Source of the DNA: F1-60-MAGs149 sp037133755
Lineage (GTDB): Bacteria; Actinomycetota; Thermoleophilia; Gaiellales; F1-60-MAGs149
Length of the DNA: 64,000 bases
Reading direction: 5' to 3'
Assembly (NCBI GenBank): GCA_037133755.1
Contig: JBAXNN010000001.1
Span: forward strand, 253,029-317,028
The translations under genes were made by a program, and so were the position numbers. How positions within the stretch are numbered: position 1 is the first letter of the stretch; each line of letters starts with the position of its first letter. Shown here in pieces: positions 8,199 to 18,300 of this stretch. A model generated the notes under the pieces. It worked only from the letters and a program-made list of their open reading frames with translations. It did no database searches and was not told where the DNA came from.

Positions 8199-8972
8199 GT
8201 GCCCGATCTCGTCATCCGCAATCTGCACGCCAACATCGCCGACTCCGATACGGAGATCCTCAAGGGCATCGACCTTGAGCTGTCGAAGGGCGAAATCCAC
8301 GCGATCATGGGCCCCAACGGCTCGGGTAAGTCGACGCTCAGCCATGTCCTGATGGGCCATCCCGGCTACGAGGTGACCGAGGGCGAGATCATCTTCGAGG
8401 GCGAGAACCTCCTCGACATGGCCGCCGACGAGCGCTCGCGCGCCGGGCTGTTCCTGTCGTTCCAGTACCCGTTTGCCGTCCCCGGCGTGACCGTCGCGAA
8501 CTTCATCCGCATGGCCGTCAACGCGCATCGCAAGGGCGGCCCTGACGGCGCCGACGATCCGATCCGCATCCCCGAGTTCCGCAAGCAGTTGCAGGACGCG
8601 ATGGAGATGCTCGAGATCGACAAGTCGATGTCGTCGCGCTCCCTCAACGACGGTTTCTCCGGCGGCGAGAAGAAGCGCTTCGAGATCCTGCAGATGGCAA
8701 TGCTCAAGCCGAAGCTCGCGATCCTCGACGAGACCGACTCCGGCCTCGACATCGACGCGCTCCGCATCGTGTCGGGCGGCATCAACGCACTGATGGGTCC
8801 CGACATGGGCACCCTGATCATCACGCACTACCAGCGCATCCTCGACTACGTGGAGCCCGATCGCATCCACGTGCTCGTCGATGGGCGGATCGTCCGTTCC
8901 GGTGGCCCCGAGCTGGCCAAGGAACTTGAAACCACCGGCTATGCCGAGCTCGCGAAAGAGACGGTTTCCTGA
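8199..8972 (+). CDS. sufC: Fe-S cluster assembly ATPase SufC
   Basis: This 257-residue ABC ATPase is of normal SufC length. It has Walker A (GPNGSGKST near residue 38), the Q-loop FQYPFAVPG, the signature FSGGEKKRFE and Walker B with LAILDETDSGLD. SufC energises the SufBCD scaffold that builds and transfers Fe-S clusters in the cytoplasm. The GTG start is preceded by an AGGAG Shine-Dalgarno. The stop overlaps the sufB start by one base (TGATG). The order sufC-sufB-sufD differs from the sufB-D-C order usual in mycobacteria and streptomycetes. Confidence 0.97.
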   Translation: MPDLVIRNLHANIADSDTEILKGIDLELSKGEIHAIMGPNGSGKSTLSHVLMGHPGYEVTEGEIIFEGENLLDMAADERSRAGLFLSFQYPFAVPGVTVANFIRMAVNAHRKGGPDGADDPIRIPEFRKQLQDAMEMLEIDKSMSSRSLNDGFSGGEKKRFEILQMAMLKPKLAILDETDSGLDIDALRIVSGGINALMGPDMGTLIITHYQRILDYVEPDRIHVLVDGRIVRSGGPELAKELETTGYAELAKETVS

Positions 8973-10372
8973 TGAGCGAAGTTGCTGACGTCGATCTCGG
9001 CGAATACAAGTACGGGTTCCACGACGAGGAGAACCCCGTCATCAAGATCGAGCGCGGCCTCAACGAGGACGTGATTCGCCAGATCTCCGCCCACAAGGGC
9101 GAGCCGGAGTGGATGCTCGACTTCCGCCTCGAGGCCTACAAGATCTTCCTCTCGAAGCCCATGCCGAACTGGGGCTCCGACCTCAGCGGGATCGACTTCG
9201 AGAACATCTTCTACTACCTCAAGCCGACCGAGCACAACGCCCGTTCGTGGGACGACGTGCCGGACACGATCAAGAACACGTTCGAGCGCCTGGGCATCCC
9301 GGAGGCGGAGCGCAAGTTCCTCGCCGGTGTCGGCGCACAGTACGAGTCCGAGGTCATCTACCACAGCCTCAAGAAGGAGCTCGAGGACCAGGGCATCCTG
9401 TTCCTCGACACCGACCAGGCGCTGCTGCAGCACGAGGACATCTTCCGCGAGTACTTCGGCACGATCATCCCGTCTGCGGATAACAAGTTCTCGGCGCTCA
9501 ACTCGGCCGTGTGGTCGGGTGGCTCGTTCATCTACGTGCCGCCGGGCGTCCGCATCGAGCAGCCGCTGCAGGCCTACTTCCGCATCAACGCAGAGAACAT
9601 GGGTCAGTTCGAGCGCACGCTGATCATCGTCGACGAGGGTGCCTACGTGCACTACGTCGAGGGCTGCACCGCCCCGACCTACTCGTCCGACTCGCTGCAC
9701 TCCGCGGTCGTCGAGATCATCGTCAAGAAGGGCGGCCGCTGCCGCTACACGACGATCCAGAACTGGTCGAACAACGTCTACAACCTCGTCACCAAGCGCG
9801 CAGTGGCCGAGGAGGACGCGACGATGGAATGGGTCGACGGCAACCTCGGCTCGAAGGTCACGATGAAGTACCCCGCGGTGATCCTCAAGGGCGAGCGCGC
9901 CCACGGCGAGATCCTGTCGATCGCCTTCGCCGGCGAGGGCCAGCACCAGGACGCCGGTGGCAAGGTCACGCACGTCGCGCCGAACACGACCTCGGTGATC
10001 ACCTCGAAGTCGATCTCGAAGGACGGTGGTCGCTCCTCATACCGCGGTCTGCTGCGCGTCAACAAGGAGGCCGAGGGCTCGAAGTCCAAGGTCGTCTGCG
10101 ACGCGCTGATCATCGACCCCGAGTCGCGCACCGACACGTACCCGTACATCAACATCCTCGCCGACCAGGTCGACATCGGCCACGAGGCGACGGTCTCGAA
10201 GCTCGGTGAGGAGCAGATCTACTACCTGATGAGCCGTGGCCTGTCCGAGGCCGAGGCCTCGGCACTGATCGTCGCCGGCTTCGTCGAGCCGATCACGAAG
10301 GAACTGCCGCTCGAGTACGCGGTCGAGCTCAATCGTCTGATTCAGTTGCAGATGGAAGGCTCCGTCGGATGA
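8972..10372 (+). CDS. sufB: Fe-S cluster assembly scaffold SufB
   Basis: At 466 residues the protein matches SufB in full, from the N-terminal GEYKYGFHDEENPV through FIYVPPGVRIEQPLQAYFR to the C-terminal core with CDALIIDPESRTDTYPY and GLSEAEASALIVAGFVEP. SufB is the main scaffold subunit on which the nascent cluster is assembled from SufS/SufU sulfur. No intein interrupts it, although SufB is a common intein host. It is coupled to sufC by a one-base overlap and to sufD by ATGA. Confidence 0.97.
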   Translation: MSEVADVDLGEYKYGFHDEENPVIKIERGLNEDVIRQISAHKGEPEWMLDFRLEAYKIFLSKPMPNWGSDLSGIDFENIFYYLKPTEHNARSWDDVPDTIKNTFERLGIPEAERKFLAGVGAQYESEVIYHSLKKELEDQGILFLDTDQALLQHEDIFREYFGTIIPSADNKFSALNSAVWSGGSFIYVPPGVRIEQPLQAYFRINAENMGQFERTLIIVDEGAYVHYVEGCTAPTYSSDSLHSAVVEIIVKKGGRCRYTTIQNWSNNVYNLVTKRAVAEEDATMEWVDGNLGSKVTMKYPAVILKGERAHGEILSIAFAGEGQHQDAGGKVTHVAPNTTSVITSKSISKDGGRSSYRGLLRVNKEAEGSKSKVVCDALIIDPESRTDTYPYINILADQVDIGHEATVSKLGEEQIYYLMSRGLSEAEASALIVAGFVEPITKELPLEYAVELNRLIQLQMEGSVG

Positions 10373-11589
10373 GCACGTGGCTCGAGACGCGGCGCAAGGT
10401 CGCAGCCGAGTCGAGCGAGGCGTTGGGCGTTCCGTCGCTCAGCGATGAGCACTGGCGCTTCACATCGCTGCGTGGCATCGACTTCGCTCGCTTCGCCACG
10501 TCGGAGCAGGCGACCGCGGGAGAGATCAGCGGCGCGATTCTGGCCGAGGGCGACCACGCTGGGCGCCTGATCATGCGTGACGGTGGCGTTGTCGCCGAGG
10601 AGCTGCTTGCCGACGTCTCTGCGCAGGGTGTCGTCTTCGGTAGCCTCGCTCGGCTCGCCGACGAGCACGCCGCGCTGATCGAGCCGATCCTCGGCACGAT
10701 CGTGGGCTACGACGAGCGGTTCGCCGCCGAGAACGGCGCCCTTTGGACCGACGGCCTGCTGTTGCACGTGCCGGCCGGCGTGAAGGTACAGCTGCCGTTT
10801 CACACCGCGTACGAGATCGCCACGCCCGAGTCCGCGCAGCAGTGGCGCGTGATCGTGTCGCTGGGCGAAGGAGCCGAGGCCACGCTCGTCGAGGAGCACC
10901 TGCCTGGCCAGCCGGGCTATGCCAACGGCGTTGCCGAGCTCGTGCTCGCGGAGACCGCGCACCTCACCTACGTCGTGGTCCAAGACCGCAACGATGCATC
11001 GCTGCACTTCGCCGCGCATCGCGCTGAGATCGCGAAGGACGCCACGCTGGAATGGTCGGCCTGCTCGATGGGCGCCAAGACCGGCAAGACCCGGATGGAG
11101 ACGCGCCTGATCGGTGAGGGCTCGACCGGCCGCCTCAGCGCCGTCTATGTCGTCAACGGCAAGCGCCATCTCGACCTCGACACGACGCAAGAGCACGACG
11201 CCCCCAATGCCGTCTCGGACCTCGCGTTCAAGGGCGTGTTGCTTGATGACGCGCGCTCCGTCTGGCGTGGCGTGATCCGCGTCGCCGAGGGTGCGCACGG
11301 CACCGACGCGTATCAGGAGAACCGCAACCTGATGCTGTCGCCGACGGCGCGCGCCGACTCGATTCCCGGTCTCGAGATCGACACGAACGACGTTCGCTGC
11401 ACTCATGGTGCGACGGCAGGTCCGGTTGACGCGATGCTCAAGTTCTATCTGATGAGCCGCGGCATTCCGCAGGCCGAGGCCGAGCGCATGATCGTCGAGG
11501 GCTTCCTCGAGGAGGCGCTCGAGCGCATTCCGGATCTCCGTATCCGCGAGGCGCTCACCACGGCCGTCATGCGCCGCGTGCCCGTCTGA
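10369..11589 (+). CDS. sufD: Fe-S cluster assembly protein SufD
   Basis: The protein has 406 residues. It shares the SufB/SufD beta-helix core (LLLHVPAGVKVQLPFH, GAHGTDAYQENRNLMLSPTA, SIPGLEIDTNDVRCTHGA) and the C-terminal MSRGIPQAEAERMIVEGF. SufD pairs with SufB in the SufBC2D complex and helps iron delivery. The start overlaps the sufB stop (ATGA). It closes the operon. The convergent beta-propeller gene ends one base after its stop in a shared TGAGCTAG. Confidence 0.96.
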   Translation: MSTWLETRRKVAAESSEALGVPSLSDEHWRFTSLRGIDFARFATSEQATAGEISGAILAEGDHAGRLIMRDGGVVAEELLADVSAQGVVFGSLARLADEHAALIEPILGTIVGYDERFAAENGALWTDGLLLHVPAGVKVQLPFHTAYEIATPESAQQWRVIVSLGEGAEATLVEEHLPGQPGYANGVAELVLAETAHLTYVVVQDRNDASLHFAAHRAEIAKDATLEWSACSMGAKTGKTRMETRLIGEGSTGRLSAVYVVNGKRHLDLDTTQEHDAPNAVSDLAFKGVLLDDARSVWRGVIRVAEGAHGTDAYQENRNLMLSPTARADSIPGLEIDTNDVRCTHGATAGPVDAMLKFYLMSRGIPQAEAERMIVEGFLEEALERIPDLRIREALTTAVMRRVPV

Positions 11590-11590
11590 G

Positions 11591-13153
11591 CTAGCGGCGG
11601 CGCGGGACGACCACGGACGGTGTCGCCGAGGCGAGAGGGCCGTTGGTCGGCGAGAACGAGGCGTTCAGGGTGTAGGTCGTTGATCGCTTGCGTGCCAGCG
11701 CACGGCCGGCGGCCTTCATCACGCACTTGACGCGGTACGTGCCAGCGGCGGTCACGCGCTTGGACACGTTGCAGTAGCGGTCGCCCTTGTACGTCATTGC
11801 CGCCGCGATCACGCCGGCGCTGGTCGTCGTGACGTTGAAGGCCACGCCGACGCCCTTCTTCGTATACGTGACGGTGGCTGGGCCAACCGCCAGAACGCGT
11901 GCGCGGTTGTCCTTGCGCGGCGTCACCTTGGTCGAGGCGGTACTGGCCGCACTGGTGCCCGCGACGTTCGTGGCGGTAACGGTGAAGGTGTACGCCGTGC
12001 CGTTCTTGAGGCCGGTGAACAGACAGGTGGTGGCACCGGTCGTCGTACACGTTGCGCCACCGGGTGAGGCCGTGGCGGTGTAGCGGGTGATCGGCGCACC
12101 GCCGGTGTCGGTCGGGGCGGTCCAGCTGAGGGCGGCGACGGTATCGCCCGGATCAGCAACCGCTGCGGTGGGAGCGCCGGGGACCGCGGCGGGGCAGACG
12201 GCGATGCTCGTGACGCCACTGGCGACGGCGCCGCTCACCATCGTGACCGGCGAGCCAGCCGCGTTCGTCACGGTGACCTGGCTGTAATCCGTGGCGTAGA
12301 CCGTGGAGCTATCCGGGCTCACGGCCACGTCCCTGACAGCAAACGAGGCCCCCGAGCCGATCGACGTGAGCGCGCCCCCGCTGATCGATGCGGTCATGAG
12401 CGAATCGCGGCCGACCGCAGCGGTGCCGAGGTAGAGCCTGGTGCCATCGGGAGAGATCGCGATCGCGGTCGGCTGGCCGGCCATGTCGCTGAAAAGCGTG
12501 CTCGCCGTCGAGCCCGTCAGGAGCGCGGAAGAAACGGAGAAGGGGGTGTCGTTGGCCGTGTAGGCAGTCGTGGCCGAGCGCGCAATGGCGCTGGCCGTGG
12601 CGCCGAGCGGGAACGTCGTCTGCACCGCGCCGGTTGCGGTCGAGCGCGCCGTCAGGTCGGTGCCCGCGGTCACGTACAGCAGCGAGCCGTCAGCGCTCAC
12701 GACGGCGTCCGTCGGTGACGTGCCGGCCGGGTAGGAGCCAGTCACCGTCAGCGTCGTCGTATCCACGACCGAGAACGTGTTGCTGCCGCTGTTGACGACG
12801 TAGGCACGGGTGCCATCCGGTGCGACCGCGATCGCGACCGGCGTGTTCAGCCCGCCGATGCTCGCGCTGATCGTGTTCGTCGAGGTGTCGACGACGCGGA
12901 CGAGGTTGGCAGCGGTGTCGACGGCGTAGGCGCTGCGTCCATCGGGCGAAATCGCGACATCGGAGAACTGGCTGCCGGCGCCGGTGAGCGTGGCGGTGAC
13001 GGCGTTGGTGGACGTCGAGAAGCGCTGGATCGTGCCGGTTGACGTCACGAGGTAGCCAGAACCCGCGCACGTGGCAGCAGAGGCAGTGGAGACGAGCCCG
13101 AGCACCGCCCCGAGGGCGACGACGAGCATCGCCAGAGAGCGAGCAGCGTGCAT
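11591..13153 (-). CDS. Secreted YVTN-type beta-propeller protein with fibronectin III domain
   Basis: The protein has 520 residues. A signal peptide (about 1-26, ending ASAA) is followed by repeated blades of the YVTN/NHL type with recurring AISPDG, AVAPDG and AVSPDSSTVYATD turns (about 27-325). Next come a fibronectin type III domain (about 330-420, SWTAPTDTGGAPITRY to VTATN) with a probable disulfide pair, and a C-terminal Ig-like segment. The function is unknown; binding or surface adhesion is plausible. Its FN3 domain closely resembles one in the double protease at 15331. ATG 13153 is chosen because of the signal peptide and the TATGCT-N6-ATG signal. Confidence 0.75.
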   Translation of the reverse strand: MHAARSLAMLVVALGAVLGLVSTASAATCAGSGYLVTSTGTIQRFSTSTNAVTATLTGAGSQFSDVAISPDGRSAYAVDTAANLVRVVDTSTNTISASIGGLNTPVAIAVAPDGTRAYVVNSGSNTFSVVDTTTLTVTGSYPAGTSPTDAVVSADGSLLYVTAGTDLTARSTATGAVQTTFPLGATASAIARSATTAYTANDTPFSVSSALLTGSTASTLFSDMAGQPTAIAISPDGTRLYLGTAAVGRDSLMTASISGGALTSIGSGASFAVRDVAVSPDSSTVYATDYSQVTVTNAAGSPVTMVSGAVASGVTSIAVCPAAVPGAPTAAVADPGDTVAALSWTAPTDTGGAPITRYTATASPGGATCTTTGATTCLFTGLKNGTAYTFTVTATNVAGTSAASTASTKVTPRKDNRARVLAVGPATVTYTKKGVGVAFNVTTTSAGVIAAAMTYKGDRYCNVSKRVTAAGTYRVKCVMKAAGRALARKRSTTYTLNASFSPTNGPLASATPSVVVPRRR

Positions 13154-13159
13154 GGGCTC

Positions 13160-13165
13160 AGCATA
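13160..13165 (-). promoter_or_regulatory. -10 hexamer TATGCT, 6 nt before ATG (leaderless)
   Basis: Minus strand TATGCT, then GAGCCC, then the ATG at 13153. No Shine-Dalgarno is seen. The rest of 13154-13344 holds no further recognisable feature until the antitoxin start region. Confidence 0.55.
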
Positions 13166-13326
13166 CGACCGTTTTGGCGCGGTTCCTGTCTCCATGAGCG
13201 GGAAGCCGTTGCGCATGCACGGGAAAGCGACGATTGCATGTCCCTTTGGCGCCGAACTCCGTGCGTCCAGCGTCTCTCTCCCTCGGCCATGCTTCAGCCA
13301 TGGCGCAGATCGCACCAGCTCACGTG

Positions 13327-13347
13327 TATGGCATCATGTATGGCATG
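13327..13347 (+). repeat. Direct repeat GTATGGCAT x2 at the antitoxin start
   Basis: Two copies of GTATGGCAT lie 12 nt apart and run into the antitoxin start codon. Antitoxins of this class usually repress their own operon by binding repeats here, so this is a candidate operator (inference). Confidence 0.35.
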
Positions 13348-13566
13348 CACCGCACGACGATTTATCTGCCCGAGGATATGAAGGCACGGGTCGCGCAAAT
13401 GGCTCAGATACAGCGGATTACCGAGGCTGAGTTCATTCGCAGTGCGATCGAGAAGGCGCTGGAACGCCCGCGCCCGCGCGGCGGGCTCTTTCATTCCGGC
13501 GATCCGACCTGGGCATCGCGTGATGAGGAATTGCTCGCCGAGGGGTTCGGTGAATGGGAGTCCTAA
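13345..13566 (+). CDS. Ribbon-helix-helix (CopG-like) antitoxin, VapB-like
   Basis: From MHRTTIYLPEDMKARV the protein has 73 residues. The N-terminal TTIYLPEDMKARVAQMAQ is a ribbon-helix-helix DNA-binding strand and helix, followed by TEAEFIRSAIEKAL. The C-terminal tail (GDPTWASRDEELLAEGFGEWES) is the usual toxin-binding extension. It overlaps the PIN toxin gene by 13 nt, the classical arrangement. An ATG three codons upstream (13336) is an alternative start. Together they form a type II toxin-antitoxin module. Confidence 0.82.
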   Translation: MHRTTIYLPEDMKARVAQMAQIQRITEAEFIRSAIEKALERPRPRGGLFHSGDPTWASRDEELLAEGFGEWES

Positions 13567-13967
13567 TCGATACAAGCGCCTTTCTGCACTTCTTCGACGG
13601 TGACGCGGAGTACCACGCAGTGATCAGCGCTCTCGTGGACGCGGAGCGGGACCCCCTCGTGATCAGCCCGTTTGTGCTGGCCGAGCTTGACTACCTGATC
13701 GCCCGCCGGTTCACCGCGCACCATGCGCGACAGGCCATGCAGGAACTGGTGGGGGGCGCGTATCACCTCGTGGACTTCGGGTGGGAAGAGGTCCAACGTG
13801 CGTTGCGCGTGATCGATCGCTTTTCCGACCGTCGACTGGGTCTCACCGACGCGTCGCTCCTCGAGATCGCTGATCGCCTGCAGATCTCCACGATCTTCAC
13901 GCTCGACCGCCGCGACTTCGACGGCCTCGTCCGCTCGGACGGGACGCCGCTGACGATCCTGCCCTAG
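13554..13967 (+). CDS. vapC: PIN-domain ribonuclease toxin, VapC-like
   Basis: The protein has 137 residues. The four PIN acidic positions are present: Asp6 in VLIDTSAFL, Glu in LAELDYL near 45, Asp in LTDASLL near 101 and Asp in TLDRRDFDG near 120. PIN toxins are Mg-dependent endoribonucleases that cleave tRNA or rRNA when the antitoxin is lost. All acidic residues are retained, so it should be active. Its TAG stop shares the CTAG tetranucleotide with the stop of the convergent hisD-like gene. Confidence 0.87.
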   Translation: MGVLIDTSAFLHFFDGDAEYHAVISALVDAERDPLVISPFVLAELDYLIARRFTAHHARQAMQELVGGAYHLVDFGWEEVQRALRVIDRFSDRRLGLTDASLLEIADRLQISTIFTLDRRDFDGLVRSDGTPLTILP

Positions 13968-15295
13968 CTCTGTGAGTCGAGCCGCTCGTGGATCACGGCG
14001 GCGTGCGCGGGGAAGCCCTCATGGTCGGCCAGCGCGACGATGTCGGGCGCGAGCGCCGCGAGGGCCGACTCCGAGGCACGCGCCAACGAGATCGTCTTGG
14101 TGAAGGCGAGCGCGGTGACACCGCTCGTCACGCGCGCGTAGCCCGACGTGGGCAGCGTGGCGGGAATGCCGATCAGGTAGTTGCCGGCACTGAACGGGGT
14201 GTGCTGGCCGAGCAGCACCTCGCCCGCGTGCTCGATGCCATCGAGGATGGCCTCGTCGTCGGCCGTGGCCAGCTGCATGTGCTCGGGGGCGTAGAGGTTC
14301 GCGACCTCGATCGCCTCGGCGCGATCGCGCACCAGCACCGCCCCGCCGTTGCTGCCGATCGCGGCGGCGGCCATCGTGCGGCGCGGCTCGGGCAACGCCA
14401 CGAGCTGCCGCTCGAGCTCGGGCTGCACCCGCTCGATCACCTCGGGCTCCCACGTGATGAGCACGCTGGCGGAGTCGGTGCCGTGCTCGGCCTCGTTGAG
14501 GAGGTCGGCAGCGAGCAACCGCGAGTCGGCGGTGGCGTCGGCGATGATCAGGCTCTCGGACGCAGCGAGGATCTGCATACCGCCTACCCCGTGGCGCTGG
14601 ATCTCCAGCTGGGCACTCGCGACGGGCGGGCTGCCAGGGCCCAGCACCTTGCGGCAGGCGGGGATCGACTCGGTGCCAAACGCCAGCGCGGCGACGCCGG
14701 CGGGACCATTGGCGCGGAAGACCTCGCGGAGGCCCAGTTCCTCGGCGACGATCAGTACGGCGGGATCGACCTTGCCGTCGGAGCCCGGAATCGGCGGGAC
14801 GACGACCGCGATGTCCGGCACGCCCGCGACGACGGCGGGAGTGCCGATCTGGACCAGCACGCTTGGGAACGAGCCCTTGCCGCTCGGCACGAAGAGACCG
14901 GCACTCGCAATCGCCGTGCGCTTCTCGCCGACCATCAGGCCCGGCTCGATGTCGAAGCGCCAGTCACCATGCTCGAGCGCGCGCTCGTTGAAGCGGCGGG
15001 AGTGGTCGATCGCATGGCGGATGGCGACCTGCACGGCCTCGGGGATCTCGCCACGAGCCGCAGCGAACTCGGCGTCGCTCACGCGTAGCTGGTCGGGCGC
15101 CACCGTGCAGCCGTCGAAGCGCTCGAGCGCCCGGCAAACCGCCGCATCGCCATCAGCACGCACCTCGGCCACCAGGTCGACGATCGACGCCTGCAGCGTC
15201 GGATCGAAGATGTCATCGAGGCCGCGTGCCAGGAAGGCGGCGCGGTCCTCCGAGGTGAGATCGGCCCAGACGCGGACGGCAAGCGGAGCGGTCAT
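13964..15295 (-). CDS. hisD: Histidinol dehydrogenase family protein with altered metal-site residues
   Basis: The 443-residue protein aligns with HisD throughout, with FVPSGKGSFPS, GPAGVAALAFGT, NEAEHGTDSAS and YAPEHMQL. The general acid/base Glu-His pair (APEHM) is kept. Of the four zinc ligands in E. coli HisD, the Gln in SQAEH is Glu here (NEAEH), His is kept, the Asp in SAGDY is Asn (SAGNY), and the C-terminal His (PAHAAV) is kept. The usual GPGNxYV motif reads GPGSPPV. No other histidine gene is nearby. It may be a true HisD of a divergent branch or an alcohol dehydrogenase paralogue. The start follows TAGGCT-N6-ATG. Confidence 0.75.
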   Translation of the reverse strand: MTAPLAVRVWADLTSEDRAAFLARGLDDIFDPTLQASIVDLVAEVRADGDAAVCRALERFDGCTVAPDQLRVSDAEFAAARGEIPEAVQVAIRHAIDHSRRFNERALEHGDWRFDIEPGLMVGEKRTAIASAGLFVPSGKGSFPSVLVQIGTPAVVAGVPDIAVVVPPIPGSDGKVDPAVLIVAEELGLREVFRANGPAGVAALAFGTESIPACRKVLGPGSPPVASAQLEIQRHGVGGMQILAASESLIIADATADSRLLAADLLNEAEHGTDSASVLITWEPEVIERVQPELERQLVALPEPRRTMAAAAIGSNGGAVLVRDRAEAIEVANLYAPEHMQLATADDEAILDGIEHAGEVLLGQHTPFSAGNYLIGIPATLPTSGYARVTSGVTALAFTKTISLARASESALAALAPDIVALADHEGFPAHAAVIHERLDSQS

Positions 15296-15301
15296 GCGCG
15301 C

Positions 15302-15307
15302 AGCCTA
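15302..15307 (-). promoter_or_regulatory. -10 hexamer TAGGCT, 6 nt before ATG (leaderless)
   Basis: Minus strand TAGGCT, GCGCGC, then the ATG at 15295. The hexamer sits in the 35-nt gap after the protease stop. Confidence 0.55.
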
Positions 15308-15330
15308 GGCGCAACCGCGCTTGCGGTGGC

Positions 15331-18300
15331 TCAGCGCCGCGCGGCGGCGGACTTCGCCGCCAGATGCGTCTGCGTGCCGGTGATGGTGCGCTGCACGACC
15401 GGCGCGGCGACGATGGGGGCGATCGTTGTGTTTGCCGGGGTGTAGAGCAGCGAGAGCGCCGCACCCTTTGGCAATGCCGCCGTGGAGATCGTGAAGGGAC
15501 CCTTGCGCACCGAGAAGGTCAGCACCGTCGGTGCAGCCGCCCGGCGCGCTGTGGCAGCAGCGCCCTTGGTCGGCCGGGTGAGGGTGACGCGCAGCGTGCC
15601 ATCGTGGCTCGCCGAGCCGCTGATGATGTACGTGCCACGCGTCGAACTACCGCGGGCCGCGCGGAAGGAGACGGTGAGGCGGTTCAGCGATGCAACCGGC
15701 GTCGCGATCGGCGTGCCCGGCGCGGTGATCGGCGAGGTGATCGGGCCCGCCAGCGGGGCCTCGGTGTCGACCGCTGTGCCGATGTACAGCAGACGATTCG
15801 GCGAACCATCCCCCGCATCGCCGACGCGGTTGCGCGAAGCGGCCGTGGTGATGGCGGCGCTCGTGACATCGGCCGACGTGCTGCGGCTGGCGGCGAGCTG
15901 GAGCGCGACGGCGCCAGCGACGTGCGGCGAGGCCATCGACGTACCCGAGAGGGTCGCCGTCGAGGTGGACGACGCGGCATCCGAGGAGAGGATGTCGACG
16001 CCCGGAGCGAAGAGGTCGACGCAACGGCCGTAGTTCGAGAAGTAGGCGCGCTGGTCGTTCTGATCGGTCGCGCCGACGGTGATGGCACCCGGCGTGGAGG
16101 CCGGAGAGGCCGAGCACGCGTCGTCGTTGCTGTTGCCGGCGGCGACGACCATGGTCACGCCGTCGTCGATGACGCCTTGCACGGCGGCGTTGATGGCGGC
16201 CGAGTAGCCGCCACCGAGGCTCATGTTGGCGACGGCCAGCTGGCCGGCCGCATGGTTCGCCGCAACCCAGTTGAGGCCGGCGATGACATCGGACGTGTAG
16301 CCGGAGCCGCCGCAGTTGAGGACGCGGACCGGCACGATGTCGACCTCGGGTGCCACGCCGTAGTCGGCGCCGCCGATCGTGCCCGACACGTGCGTGCCGT
16401 GGCCATTGCAGTCCTCGCTGCCATTGCCGTCGTCCTGGCCCTGGTTGACGCTGACGAAGCCCGAGCGCACGCGGCCGCCGAACTGCTCGTGGTCCGAGCG
16501 CACGCCCGTGTCGATCACGTAGGCGGTCACACCGGCACCGTTGGCCGCCGACGTGGCAGCGGACGAGGGATCCATCGTGCCGTCGAGCGGCAGGTTGCGC
16601 TGGTCGAGGCGATCGAGGCCCCACGAGGCGGCGCGCGGCGAGCGCGTGCGGCCGTTCGGCGTGACGGCCGCCGAAGGAGCAGACGGCACGCTCGTGCCGG
16701 TGGCGTTCGTCGCCGTGACGGTGATCGTGTAGGCCGTGCCGTTGGTCAGGCCGGTGATCGTGCAGGCGCGTGTGCCGTTGGTCACGCACTTGGCACTGCC
16801 CGGCGTGGCGGTTGCGGTGTAGCGCGTGATCGCGCTGCCGCCATCGCTCGCGGGAGCGGCCCAGCCGATGGCAATGCGGGCGTTGCCGGGCGTGCCGACG
16901 ACGTTCAGCGGCGCGCTCGGTGCGGCAGGCGGTAGGGCCTCCGTGAACGAGTGGTTGAGCACGGTGTCGCCGCGGGCGCCGTTCCAGCCGTCGATCGCGA
17001 TCGCGTAGCTGGTGCCCGTCGTGACGGCGAAGGCGACGCTGCTCCAGGTGCCACCGGAGACGTCGTCGTTCTGGGCGATCGTGGTGAGTCCGGCGACGGT
17101 GCTGCCGGTGTAGGCGCCGAGCAGCGTGTCGAACGCGCTGCCCTGCGTGGTCAGGGTGAGCGTGCCGTTGGCGGGCGCGGTCCAGCGGTACCAGATCGAG
17201 GCGGCACCACCGGCGCCGCCATGGCCGGGCTCGCCGGTCTCATGGGTCGCGTTCGCCGTCGAGCCGGTCTTCGTACCGGCGGTACCGGTCAGCGTGGTGG
17301 CGTCGGCGAAGTTGTCGTTGGTCAGCACCGGGGCCGCGGTGAAGGCGGCGTTCAGGGTTGTCGCGCCACGCGCGCCGCCCCAGCCGTCGATCGCGATCGC
17401 GTAGCTGGCGCCGCTGGTGACGTTGATCGTGACCTTGCTCCAGAGCGTGCCGCTGGCGACGTCGTCGTTCTGCGCCAACGTGGTGAGGGCATCGACGCTC
17501 GTGCCGGTGTAGACGCCGAGCAGCGTGTCGAACGTGCTGCCCTGGGTGGTCAGCACGAGGGTGCCGTTGGCCGGCGCGGTCCAGCGGTACCAGATCGAGG
17601 CAGCGCCGCCCGTGCCGCCATGTGCGGGCTCCCCGGTCTGGCGGGTCGCGGTGGCGGTCGAGCCACTTGCGCTTACCGACGTACCCGAGAGCGTGGTCGC
17701 ATCCTGGAAATCGTCGTTCGACAGGCCCGCGGCTGGCGTCGCGGAGACGCTGCTGCTGTACGGGCTCTGGCCGGCGCTGTTGACGGCGGCGACGCGGAAG
17801 CCGTAGACCGTGCCGTTGGTCAGGCCGGTGACCTCGAGTGACGTGAGGCTGGAGACGCCGTCGGCGATGGTGGTCCACGCGCCGCCGGCGACCGACTGCT
17901 GGATCACGTAGTCGGTGATCGCCGCGCCACCCGCATCGGCGGGAACGTCGAAGGCGAGCGTGATGCGGGCGTTGGCCGGCGTTGCGGCCAGGTTGCGCGG
18001 TGCGGTGGGCAGCGTGACCGGTGTCGGCGTGAGGGCGACAGCGGCGAGCAGCAGGTTCGGCGAGCCGACGCCCGGATCGGTGACGACCGACGGAGTGGCA
18101 TTGGCGAGCATGCGGCTGGCAATGGTCGCGGGGGAGGCGGTGGGATCGGCGGCCAGCAGCAGCGCGGCGGCGCCCGCCACGTGCGGCGTGGCCATCGACG
18201 TGCCGGAAATGGTGTTGGTGGCAGTCGTCGACGACCACCAGGATGACGTGATGCCGAGTCCGGGCGCGAAGAGGTCGACGCAGGCACCGGTGTTGGAGAA

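Noticed and set aside
11591..13315. Longer start for the beta-propeller protein (54 extra residues)
   Set aside because: The extension has no signal sequence and runs past the TATGCT hexamer; the signal peptide begins at ATG 13153.
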